A stretch of DNA of 64,000 nt from Lepturacanthus savala. Lineage: Eukaryota; Chordata; Actinopteri; Scombriformes; Trichiuridae. Shown here one piece after another: positions 1-10,559 of the stretch (its first letter is position 1; each line of letters opens with the position of its first letter). The notes under the pieces are model-generated. The model was not told where the DNA came from. It saw nothing but the letters and a program-made list of their open reading frames with translations, and ran no database searches. Both the position numbers and the translations under genes were made by a program. The stretch spans positions 5,414,934 to 5,478,933 of the forward strand of contig CM060477.1 of assembly GCA_030544235.1 (NCBI GenBank), given 5' to 3'.

Positions 1-521
1 CAGAGACCTTGTCAAGAACATGATGGGAGTCAGAGTAGCGTGAACATCTGCCATATTTATTACCGTTGGCTGCGTATTTCTATTTTAAAATGACCTGGGT
101 CTTCGTTGCTCACTGTGAAATTTTCTCTCTTAGAAGATGAAATATATGCATCTCCCTCTCTCTCGTCCCTTTTTTCCCTATCGATGGAACTCTGTTGTCC
201 GAGTGGATCCAGCGGGTTCCGCCGGGTAGAGATGAGCTTCCCCCTATTCGAGAATCAGGAGACACAGCCGCCTCATAATTAGATTTGCTTTGTGTGTGGC
301 GCCAGTCCCTTCAATCTAATCTATTTATACATTCCCTCTTTTCAGGCCTCATTGAGATTCTATCGCCTTGTATTTGTACCCCGCCTGTCAAAACGGCCTT
401 CTTTTCTTCACAATTTTGGGCTCATTTCACTGGCAGAGATGGGCGATGATTGCCCGCTGGTCTCATCACAAATGCAATGTGCTGGAACTTAAGAAGCTTC
501 TCCTCGCTCTTTAAAAGGCTG

Positions 522-522
<1 letters not shown>
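1..522. other. no gene seen; possible conserved non-coding block at 200-480
   Basis: Unique-looking sequence of moderate complexity with CTCATAATTAGATTTGC and CTAATCTATTTATA homeodomain-like motifs near 270-330. The small open frames have no recognisable protein features. Confidence 0.25.

Positions 523-563
<41 letters not shown>
523..563. repeat. (TG)n microsatellite
   Basis: About 20 uninterrupted TG units, ended by TTTG. The Cys/Val-only open frames on the plus strand here are artefacts of this array. Confidence 0.95.
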
Positions 564-566
<3 letters not shown>

Positions 567-742
567 TTTTGCAGCAGAAGACATATGCTGGGCTGGGGAT
601 GTGTTTTTTTGTACATGTGCTCATGTCGTGTTGCTATTTATTGATGCAGACATCAATAGGTAGTTTATATGTGTGTGTGTGGCATTTGAAAACTACAGTA
701 AAGTTATACATTACTGTATTTAGTGAGGTGAGAAGACAATGC

Positions 743-802
<60 letters not shown>
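743..802. repeat. (AT)n/(AC)n compound microsatellite
   Basis: About 23 AT units with one C interruption run directly into seven AC units, a common compound microsatellite form. Confidence 0.95.
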
Positions 803-847
803 CCTTATTAAGTTCTTTACAGAACATATTGGAACTGAACATACAAC

Positions 848-1025
848 ACTGCAAAAACTGAAATCTTATCAGGTGAAAATTGATTTTGGTACAATTAGAA
901 TCATTTTATTTGCTCAGATATCTTATTTCAAGTTTTTTTTTCCTGATTTGGTCACTTAGACAACTAAATTCTACTTAATACTAGACGAAACAAGATATTT
1001 ATACCTGTATTTCAGTTTTTGCAGT
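848..1025. mobile_element. Short TIR element (MITE-like), copy 1
   Basis: The ends are perfect 17-bp inverted repeats: ACTGCAAAAACTGAAAT at 848-864 and its reverse complement at 1009-1025. The AT-rich interior has no coding frame. Related copies with the same ends and a shared GAAACAAGATATTT sub-terminal motif lie at 17965-18271 and, more decayed, at 59244-59465. The 178-bp length and lack of coding capacity fit a non-autonomous DNA transposon. The superfamily is not clear, and no target duplication is evident. Confidence 0.75.
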
Positions 1026-1029
1026 CTAG

Positions 1030-2640
1030 GGTTGTAGTCTACTCAATATAGGACTAATTGTAGCAAGTAACTGTTTAACATGATAACATTTTACTTTTTG
1101 CAATGAACATACAAAGCAAAAACCTTGAAATAAGCTAAATTATCTTTATTATTATTATGTGGAGTACTGTATATCATTCACATCCCCTTCTCATCAGTGA
1201 AAACTGAGGTTCACTGAGAAATTGATCAATTTAGACATTTTTTCAGGAAATGTATAGAATTTGCTTGTAACAAATATCAATAGATAGGTTCTATATGTGG
1301 TGGTAGCAGCAGGGAGGAAGAGGAGGAGGAGGAGGAGGGAGAATATTGAAGAAAGATTAACTTAATTGATCGTTGGGAGGTAAGACTGGTTATTGTTGGA
1401 GCAAACAAAAGGCCATGTATGAAAATGCAATAAACCGAAGCTGAAGGTTCTGTTTGTGCCACCGTGCATAGACGTCCTCTTGCTTGAAAATGGATTCCTC
1501 ACTTCACACATTATTGTATTCAGCTTTTCATTTCTGAGAGCAAGAACATGTCATTTCTGCTTTCAAAATGTGATGCAGACGTTTTCCTTTTTTTTTTTTT
1601 CTTCCCCATCCCAGCTACACATTATATTGTCAGTTTTAAGTTATGCAAATAGAGAGTGATTTGCCAGAAAGCATTAGGAAGTAGTCATCAGACATCAGAA
1701 GACTACCCGGGTTTGAAAATTAGCTTTTTTTTTTTTCTCCTCAATTTGCCAGATATTTAGAGCAGATCTACAAGAGTGCACAGGTATAACATTATCAGAA
1801 TTACAGATGGAAGGAAAGTTTGTGAGTGAAGAATCAATAAACGTGTAGCTGTGGTACTGTGTGTCTTTGGTGTGATTGACTCGCCGTGTGCATGTTATTT
1901 GTTCACATAGAGGGAAAAAAAAGGAGGGAGCCTCTGAGTAAATAGGATCCAGGTGACTTGAGGCGTTTTTTCGGCTGTCTCGAGCGTTTCACCCCGTGTC
2001 TGTCAGCAATGAGACCTGTCGTGGTTTGTTGCCAGTCCTATCAGCGTGAATGGCAATATCCCCGGAAGGGCACGGAGGAGCTTCACTACATCCGAACAAT
2101 AAATTACCCAGATAACAACAACCAGTGCTATTCCTGACAAGTCACTTGCTATTTTATCATTGTCCGGCAGCTGACACCATCTACGGTGCCAAGCTGACAT
2201 CAGTCCACACTCAGACCAAATCAAGCTTTTTGGGTCAATCCATCTCTATCTTAGGACACACACACACATATATAAAGGAAATATATAAATAATGAAGGTA
2301 ATAGAACACCTGTGATTTACACAGCATCTTGCAGGTGTTGTACAAATAGAAAAAAGGTGTTTTTCTTTGATCCTGCATATATTAGGTACAACACAGGTTG
2401 AGCAATGTCATTTTTAAAGGTGTACAACACAACAAAAACACTCTTATTGGAAGAAATATGGATATTGCTAAGTGTTTTTCTATTTTCATTTAATTGGACT
2501 ACAACCATGATAGCAACTACTGGGGTCCATATATATATTAACGTTCCATATTATGGAAAAGAAAAACTAACACACTAATTGTGAAATATGACAAGGTTTA
2601 TCAAAGTGAGTGTGTGAGAAGGCCGACTGCATTGCTGCTA
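1030..2640. other. no gene seen; (GGA)n tract and possible conserved block
   Basis: AT-rich intergenic DNA. A GGA-rich purine tract lies at 1313-1340, and T-runs near 1586 and 1721. The block at 1980-2225 is more GC-balanced and non-repetitive and could be a conserved non-coding element. No exon with splice sites and a recognisable peptide was found. Confidence 0.3.
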
Positions 2641-2645
2641 CAGGT

Positions 2646-2880
2646 CTAACTAGGTGTTTTTGGACCATAGAAGGATGCAAATTCTTATAAATAGAACACA
2701 TACGCTACCGTTCAAAAATTTGGGGTCAAATTTCCTTATGTTATGAAGAAGAAAATGACTTTTTTTCAATGAAGATAGCTTTAAACTCATCAGAAATACA
2801 CTCTATACATTACTGCTTGCCGCTAACTAGGTGGTTTTGGACCATAAAAGCATTCAAATTTGTATAAATAGAATATATAC
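2646..2880. mobile_element. Tc1/mariner terminal fragment between 58-bp direct repeats
   Basis: The sequence from about 2702 begins TACCGTTCAAAAATTTGGGG and contains TCAGAAATACACTCTATACAT, which matches one end of a widespread fish Tc1-type element. A longer relative lies at 23477-23932. Only about 115 bp survives and no transposase remains. It lies between two imperfect copies (about 86 percent by eye) of a 58-bp block at 2646-2703 and 2823-2880, both beginning CTAACTAGGTG. Confidence 0.65.
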
Positions 2881-4350
2881 ATTGAAATATTAAACTGGAA
2901 CATGTTAGACTAGGGTCCCTTTAATGTTCCTATGTGTAGGATTTTTTAGTAAAGACATCAATGCATGAGATAAGCACGTCAGGAACACAAAAACTCAACC
3001 ATTATCGGAAGATTATACAAACTCCTATACATAATGGCTTTGATACAGACTGTGACTTAAGTTTTTAAGACACTTTGTCAGCAACTTTAATAAAATAATC
3101 TGAATTTACATAAAACTAAATGTGAAATTTCAGCACCCGCTGTTGAATATTTAGCTTGATATTTTGGGAGATTTACTGTTTTGCTTGCTTGCAAAGTGAG
3201 TTGAATGAGAAAGTGTTCTCTTAGAAATACAGCACTGAACTTCCCACAAAAGAGCCACAAAACCTTCCTCATAACATTTAGTTTCTGTGCTAGTAAAACA
3301 TTTTAATTAGTGAGCCTTAGAGACATTATGTAGGTATATGTTTGAACTTGCCGTTCCCCCTTGCCACCAGGCTTTATTCTAACCAGGCTTTTAGTTCAAT
3401 ACTAAACACACAAGAGAGATATTCTTATCAACTCCCAACAAGAAAGCAAATACAAATATTTCCCAAAACTGCTCCTGTACCTCTGACATGCTTCAGGTCA
3501 GCTTAGCACAAGCATTTCCTGTGAGACTCCAGAAAAAGTAAATTAATAAACAACGAATATCAATCTCCCTTCAAGCAAATAACCCCGGACTATCAGTACA
3601 GCCGTTTTTTAAAGAGAAGCCAAGGAGACTGTGACTGAGCTGCAGAAATCCTGTGGAAAATTCTGAAAGACTATGCTGGCTCTATGCTAATTGACTGTTT
3701 TGAGTCCACGCTAGTCAGACAGCTTGTTCCTGTGATGCTTGTTTGCCTGTGTGCATTCAGATCTCTTGGCCATGTAATGCAGACACACTTCCCGAGAGCT
3801 CCAACCAGCAGCCGCGTTGAGGCTGGTGACAGCATTACAGTGAGTGATGGTCTGCCTGACAGGAGGCTCCTCTCACCACTTGCAGGACTCAACCAACTGA
3901 ACAGTCTCAGGGACTGAGGAGCTCAGCCTGTTGCCAGAGGGATAAACACTGTCACTGGTCGGTTTTATTTTTCACTCTTGTCTAGTTGAGCATTTGTCAG
4001 ATGAACCACTTCACTTCCTGTTATCTAACCGCGACGCCTCGCGCGAGGCTTTGTCCTCTTGCGGTTTGGACGCCATGTAGTGTTCGGTTCTCGCATGTGG
4101 TGAGAATATGTGATTTCATCTGACAGTTTCATTGTGTTTGCATGCATGTTCTGTGACTTCTCCTGCGTTTGAGAAAAAATGTTGCTCGCAAAAGCGCCCT
4201 CCTAGGGGCATCCGAGAGGGTTGATAAAAGATGAAAATGCCTTCTAGGCTGAGCCGATGTGCAAGACAACATGATAAAATTGCTTTTCCAGTGGACAAAA
4301 CATGGTAAAATGCCTTCTAGGGTGGTCAAGTTTTCTCAAAAGTGGACAGT
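2881..4350. other. no gene seen
   Basis: Intergenic. Overlapping opposite-strand frames near 3670-3920 show no recognisable domain or splice context. Two short direct repeats of AAAATGCCTTCTAGG at about 4233 and 4308 suggest a decayed repeat at 4180-4330. Confidence 0.3.
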
Positions 4351-4352
4351 GA

Positions 4353-4366
4353 CCCCCCCCCCCCCC
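4353..4366. repeat. C14 homopolymer
   Basis: A run of 14 C residues on the plus strand, a likely site of length error between assemblies. Confidence 0.9.
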
Positions 4367-4603
4367 AAGCCTACTTCCCCTCAGATTTCCTTCCATAGCA
4401 AATCTCCAATGCAATTTATAGATAAACAACTGAAAAGTTCCTACCATCGTCATGGCAGCCATGTCTTTAATCACTGCCCTGATGGCTTCCAAACACCATA
4501 AGTTATTAGTAGGCTGTTGACATTGCATATCTCACTGATTGGCCTTTCAAGTGCCATGCATGATGGCGTGTTAATTGCATCCTTCAGAATGTTTCTGCTG
4601 TTT

Positions 4604-4633
4604 TGCCTCCATGTTTGCAGAAACATGGAGGCA
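4604..4633. repeat. Perfect 13-bp hairpin with 4-base loop
   Basis: TGCCTCCATGTTT at 4604-4616 is followed by the loop GCAG and then the exact reverse complement at 4621-4633. The flanks do not extend the stem. It lies in otherwise unique intergenic DNA, and its function is unknown. Confidence 0.9.
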
Positions 4634-4639
4634 CTGATT

Positions 4640-6115
4640 GGCTTCACTGGGCAGGACTGTTGCTTCTGAATCTGGTTCAGAACTTAAATAATTACTGCTT
4701 TGAATACAAAATGATTTTTCTCATATAAAGACCTTGTAAATTGAAGTACAGCCTTTTAATAATACTATTTCTAACATTGAATGTAAGACATTTTAAGATT
4801 GAGGACTTGTAAAAACTTTGGTATAATCAGTAACATATAATCAGCAGTGAGAGCCTCTTCTTTTGCCTGCAGCTAGACTCAGGATAGTGGGGTTTCCCTT
4901 TAGCCAGGTGATACCTTCATTAAATCGGTGACACACATTACCCTTTGCTGGATGGATGTGTTCCAACTCATCACACAACTGTGGGTGAACAAATATAGAG
5001 CTTTATTCATTATAGAGGTCATACATATTGATACTGACTTGATTGAAGTTGTTTTACGAGCTACTTTTAACGCTATAAAAACGTTAAAATTCACATGTCA
5101 GCCATATCAGTTACCTATGTGGTTGCATTTTGAATGTGTATGAATACTGTTTCTATAGTGGCACTAGCAATAAAACTCGTCTTCTCACAACAGGGAAGGA
5201 GTTAATGGACCAAAGTTGACGGATGTATTACACTCACATAAAACACCAAATACCACTGTATGGGTAATAATCACTACTATCATTTTAGGAGACATTCTGT
5301 CAATGGGTGTCCTTAAGAAAGGGGACTTCAATGAAGTGAGCCTTAATGGAGGATGGATCCTCACCAAAAATGCTTGGCGCCTCATGGGAAGAAAGAGAGA
5401 GAAATCTAATTCAAAACAGGGAATATTAAGTCGTCTTGTGCAATTTTATTTTATAACTACAAAAAGAAAATACAAATCAAAAACAGCACTGACTTACAAG
5501 AGGCATAAATCCAGGTTCAAAATTCTTGCTTCATTTTGTTGATGTATTAGAGTCAAAGGTTTTTACAGAGGGAATTTTAGATAAAACAACAACTTGCACC
5601 ACATATTTTGGAATAACATCTTATGTAAATCCGGCTGTGAATGACATATGAACACACCCCGTTGCATAAACCTTCAGAATACAGATGGGGATAAAAGTGG
5701 AGGGTTTGGTGTATGTAAGAGCTAACATACTGAGATGGTCATTTCAGGCTCAGTATGAAGAGGTTGAGAAACAGAAAATCAGCCTTTTTACCATACTGAC
5801 TGCCACGTCTGGCCTTAAATTACTACTATCACCAGTTTTCACATAAACAGTTTTCACTGCAACATTAACTTAGTTATTTGTTGGATTTGAAATCCAACAG
5901 CCAATAAGTGCTGTCTTCCTCTCTCTCTCTCTCTTTCTATCTATCAAGGCCAGTGCTGCTGCCCACTGAAAGCTTTTGCAGCAGCATGAAACAGAAACAT
6001 TGACCTCCTGAGATCAGGCTAAAAATAACATCTAATTGCCAGAATGTTGCTCATGAAAAACATGTCCAATTTTTATTTCAGTATGAATTAGTGATATATA
6101 TTTAGGATTCAAATC
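4640..6115. other. no gene seen
   Basis: AT-rich intergenic DNA with a CT-rich tract at 5917-5945. The 108-codon frame at 5216-5542 (plus) has no domain that I can name and no supporting splice or initiation context. Confidence 0.3.
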
Positions 6116-6116
6116 T

Positions 6117-6148
6117 GTATATATATATATGTGTGTGTGTGTGTGTAT
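6117..6148. repeat. (TA)n/(TG)n compound microsatellite
   Basis: A short alternating TA array passes into TG units. Confidence 0.85.
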
Positions 6149-6229
6149 TGGCTAGAAGTTAACTACCTCCCCTTGATTCCCTTAAACTCTATGATTTTTT
6201 TACAGTGTGTGTGCAGCTCGTGATTTCGC

Positions 6230-6480
6230 ATGTCTCACCGCTGTGACAAACCCGAAGCTCCCGGGAGCACCTTGAACTTACACCTCACAATACTTTGCAA
6301 ATAAGATTAGAGCAATTTAATTAGGCACAAAGCCGTGGTAATAAAGCCATGAAATTAGTCATTGGTGCAGGGCAACAGTGGCGACGAATCCCACTAATTA
6401 ACCTGTGTCTCTCCGACTGTTACAGCCCAGCTCGTCATAATGACAAAGGCTTGATGCTGCAATGACCCAGATGTCCCGGC
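6230..6480. promoter_or_regulatory. Candidate conserved non-coding element
   Basis: A non-repetitive block with balanced composition, rich in TAATTA-like and CAAT-like motifs (CAATTTAATTAGGC, CCACTAATTAACCTG, GTCATAATGACAAAGG). There is no coding frame. Such blocks are typical of vertebrate developmental-gene deserts. This is a composition-based inference only. Confidence 0.35.
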
Positions 6481-7600
6481 CTTGTCCAAAGCACTTAAAT
6501 TCTCATTTAGAGGCAAAATTGTTGAAGTTCATTAGTGAAACATCCAATGCAACAGAGTCTTGATTCTCTTCTCCTAGTGGATGTTTGGCAATTGTAAAAC
6601 GTAAAAAGCACGAGGCCTGACAACTTCAACTCAAGGCTCACTGGTGTTTTTGATGTTAAAAATGATAAAAAAAAACACCTTTCAAAGCACTCATTCAATT
6701 GAAATGATGTTTATTCCATTTTGAAGCACCTTAGGAACTCAACCTCACCTTTAAGATAAAAGAAAAACACTCAGCTTTGCATCAGTCTAAAAACAACACA
6801 ATATCTTCGTCTATTTTGTGACTTTTGTGATGTTGTCTGCCTATTGAGCAGTTTGTTTTTCCTCTGAACTCACAGCCTTGTAAAACACAGCTAAGTCAAA
6901 AAGATGAGAGTATGAAAGTGAATCTAAACTAGAAGAGAAAGCAGAGGTCGACAACAGAAAACAGCTTCTGACTCATCACATTGTGAGCCCTTATCTACTT
7001 CTTATCAAACTAAGAACCAGTCTTTAGATCATTTTACATTATAAGACTTCAGTAAAACATGAAATGGCTTACTTAGAGGGCAAGCTAGCACATAAAATCA
7101 CCACAATGTCTCTGAGGAATGAAGCTAACACTGAACACGTGTGGGTACTAACTAAATGCTGAGAGATTATTGGACAACCAACCACAACATCTTATCTCCA
7201 GGTTCCTTCATTGACAGAATTACACTTACGTGCCTTAATATGGATCAATCACATATGAAACATGACATCGTAATGATTTAACATGAATCTCTGAGCAGCA
7301 TTCAAAGTTTCTATTGTCTTTTGCACTGGATGGTCTTTCAGTGAGTTAGAGCTTCTGGCGTACATCGGCTAACTGCAGCACCCATGGGACTGTACCTAGC
7401 CCCTGGCATTGTCATTCTTCATTGATCAGAGGGGAGAGGCTAACAAGGTCTACAGGCTACATGCTGCTTTCTGCCCGCTGTTAAAAAACTACTCCTACTG
7501 GGTTTTAATACTGTCTCGCTGGGGACAACAGACTTGCATTAAATACAAATTACGGTTATTTACAATAAATAGAACAACCTGACAACAGTTCTGTGTTTTA
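6481..7600. other. no gene seen
   Basis: AT-rich intergenic sequence. The last 200 bases lead into the LINE relic and may be part of it, but no RT motif is readable upstream of 7607. Confidence 0.3.
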
Positions 7601-7606
7601 AACATT

Positions 7607-8590
7607 TCAAGAAAGCATTTGGCTCCATGCTCAGAGGTGTGATGATGAACATACTTAAGGCTTACGGTATCCCTCTCTACCTGCTCAGGCCCACGAGGAC
7701 CAGGTACAGGAATACAAGAGCTGAGGTAGTGACCCCAGACAGCAACAGCAAGGAGTTTGACATCCTTGCGGGGGTGTTACGAGGCGACACCCTTGTAACC
7801 CTTCCTCTTAATCATTGTCCTGGACCACGCGCTCAGGCAGGCCATGAATGGATGGCAGCAGGATCTCATTACACCATTACACCCAAGAGGTCAAGAAGAT
7901 TCCATGCTGTAGTCCTAATCGACCTGGACTGTATAGATGTCATCAACCTTCTGTCTGACCTTTCTCACCAGGCTCAGGAGCTCTGGACCAGGGTGGAGAC
8001 AGAGTGTGCAAAGGTTGACTTTAGGCTAAATGCCAAGAAAAATGCTGACCTCAGTTTTTGTGTTTAATGCAAGTCTTTTGACCACACATTGGCACAGCAC
8101 TGTTTTGAAGGAAGTCAATGACTTCCAATACCTGGACTCGTGGGCCAACTTGACAACATTAAAGGTCCGAACAGCTCAGACAATGCGTGGAACTCCCTTG
8201 GCTTATCAAGATCAGCTTTTTCCATAAAACTGTAAACTATACCTTCTATATGGCTGTAAATGCTGGACCCTGAAGGCCCTCCCTGCAGAATTCTCTGCAT
8301 GGGTGCTACACTGTGCTGAATGTGGAACTGAACATCAAACAGAGTCAGCAATTACCACTGAGTCTCTGTATAGGAGGCTACAAAGGTAGAGTTAGAAATA
8401 GCCGCCAGAGGAATGAAGATGGCTGGTCACTGCCAAAGGCACCCGGAGCTCCCAGTTCACAAACTGGTGCCAAAACACAACCATCAAACAAGAAGGTGTT
8501 CGCACTAACATACATGGATGCCATGATGAAGGATGTAGGGGTTGAAACAATGATGAGAACTAGAGAACTAGATGATGTAATGGTTTAGAT
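7607..8590 (+). pseudogene. Decayed LINE (non-LTR) reverse transcriptase
   Basis: Remnant of a fish non-LTR retrotransposon polymerase that once copied its RNA at a nicked target. The 5' part reads FKKAFGSM, then MMNILKAYGIP and EFDILAGVLRGDTL, the finger and palm blocks of a LINE RT. The first catalytic Asp (normally in a KAFD motif) is Gly here. The YADD-type catalytic box has become CIDV within VLIDLDCIDV, so the copy is dead. The frame shifts near 8060 into a second frame (LKEVNDFQYLDSWAN), then a third (8313-8588) with the C-terminal region, including YMDAMMKDVGVE. No endonuclease domain is visible upstream, which suggests 5' truncation. The clade (RTE-like or another) cannot be fixed by eye. 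Confidence 0.8.
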
Positions 8591-8599
8591 AGAAAAAAT

Positions 8600-8945
8600 G
8601 TGAATCATGATTTTATTGCTTAGAATTGAGATCATGATTCTTTGACAAAATCATGATTCTCTGGCATGATTTTTTTTTTTTGCCAAATATTTCAGGTGAG
8701 TAGGGATTTGTGGTATTGGATTAGCCATAATTCCAGATATAGATATCTACAATATCATTTCGCCTAGATTAAACTTAATTTAAGATATTTGAAAAGGGAC
8801 ATGCAGATACCTTTAATTGTGGTGAATTGAAGATATCTTGAACTGGAATTATGACTAGTCAGAATCAAATTATATATATCTCATCCTGATATTACAACTG
8901 TTAGTAATTTGGTTACAGATATCCATAAGCCTAAGGTGCAGCCCT
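8600..8945. mobile_element. Palindromic AT-rich MITE-like repeat
   Basis: Inverted segments CATAATTCCAGATATAGATATC (about 8727) and GATATCTTGAACTGGAATTATG (about 8832) form a large imperfect hairpin. The 5' side carries several ATCATGATTC units (8604-8672), and the block ends near GCAGCCCTAG, a sequence common at ends of fish non-autonomous DNA elements. It has no coding capacity. Confidence 0.55.
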
Positions 8946-8949
8946 AGTT

Positions 8950-10355
8950 CAGATAAACCATTTTAAACCAGTGGGCTTCAGAGCACCTGGTTACCTTGTC
9001 CTAAGGTGTGTGTGGTATTCTACTGTATATCACAAAGTAAATTGCTATGGGGAATATGAAAGCACAACACAGCTTTGTGTTCCTTTAGTTACACAGTGGT
9101 TATATCGACAGAAACCATTAATAAAAAACAGAAAGCCTGCTGTTAGCCTCTTGCATCAAATACCAGCCCAGCTTTACTGTGACTTCCAGTCTCCCTCCTG
9201 CTCCGTCTCGGTCCTAAAGTAAAGTGATCCCTACTAAAGTGAAATGCAGGGGTGCACTGCCGTCATGGATTTAAGCAAAGTTATGTACAGAGCATAGCTC
9301 ATTAGTTTTCTTCCACACTATCAAATCCAGTGTGCTGATCCTGGCCCTTACCCGTAACCTGCATAGCAATCATTCCTCCCTCTGACCTACTCCAGCGACC
9401 CGCCGCTTGCCCTCTTTCTACCTGCTTCCTCATTAGCGGCCGGTTCTCAATGAGGAAAATCCATTAGTAATCCTACTGTCTCACACAGCGTGAATCTGAA
9501 TGTTCCCCCCCCCCCTTTTTTTTTTCTTTTTTTGGCGTAATTTCAGTCCATTTTCCCTGCTTTTTCTCTAATTTGCATCCGCTGACATGTTTTAATTTTC
9601 ACTGTCACCATGCTTCCTCCTGGCGTGCTGTTTGTCTCTCTCCATGGCTTCTTGCTCTTCATTCCATATCCTCCTCCTCATGTCTGTGAAATACCCAGAG
9701 AGCATACATACACGTTCCCGCCCACGCTCTCCTCCTCCTCTGGCGCGCGGTGCATCCGAGGCTGGGTGAAACCGTGGTCAGAGGATGCCTCCGCCGTTTG
9801 GATCTAAATTGGCGAGTCCTGAACTCGGAGCTTCAGAGAATGGCCCGTGGTAACAAGCGGTAGACGGCGAAGCCTCGACAATACGTGGCACCGTTCACTC
9901 ATTAAGTTTGCAGGGAAACTTTTCCCGCTCACACGATGAGAGGGATTGTATAATCAGGCGGGTTGCGATGAGAAGGATTTTATAATCAGGCGAGCTGTGA
10001 ATATTCATACGTACATATGTCTCACGTGAATATTTATGTCATGAATCTACGAAACGAGCCGAGTGATTGTGGTATCGGAGTACACAGATGGCTGAAAGGC
10101 ATGACTTGGGGAATCCTTATAATGAATTAGAAATGTGTTTTGATATGAGGAAAACAGACATACTGTTGAAAAAACGTACTAAAAATACATATAATAGGAG
10201 AATTTGCAGCTTGGAATCACAATATACATCTAGTTTGAGGTTAGGAAACATAACAAAGAAATGCTGCTATCTCAGATGAATAGAAACAGTTGGGTAGTAA
10301 TACAATTAATCTATTTGCTACCTTTTTAACCCTAAAGCTACGTGATACAAACCAG
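8950..10355. other. no gene seen; possible regulatory DNA
   Basis: From 9340 to 10060 the DNA is more GC- and CpG-containing and not repetitive. It includes a near-duplicate pair, GATGAGAGGGATTGTATAATCAGGCGGG (about 9935) and GATGAGAAGGATTTTATAATCAGGCGAG (about 9968). No coding exon is evident. There is a C10/T-run at about 9506-9530. Confidence 0.3.
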
Positions 10356-10359
10356 ACTA

Positions 10360-10550
10360 AATTACACCAATTAGATGGCTGCGATTGTGCTAGGTGCTCT
10401 TCATCTTCATTCCCTAATTAGTTATTTTTGTGCTACACTTTTTTTTCCCCTAATTGAAAACGTCAGGAAAAATATATTTAGTACAAACAAAGCGTATCTA
10501 ATTGTGCCGTGGAACAATGCAGGCAGGAGAAATGAATTAGCCTATGACAT
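10360..10550. promoter_or_regulatory. Candidate conserved non-coding element
   Basis: A short block dense in homeodomain-like cores (CCAATTAGATGGC, CCCTAATTAGTTATT, CCCCTAATTGAAAAC, ATGAATTAGCC). It is not repetitive and not coding. Inferred from composition only. Confidence 0.35.
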
Positions 10551-10559
10551 GCATGTGTG

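Noticed and set aside
524..811. Plus-strand frame rich in Cys-Val and Ile-Tyr repeats
   Set aside because: It is a translation of the TG and AT microsatellites.
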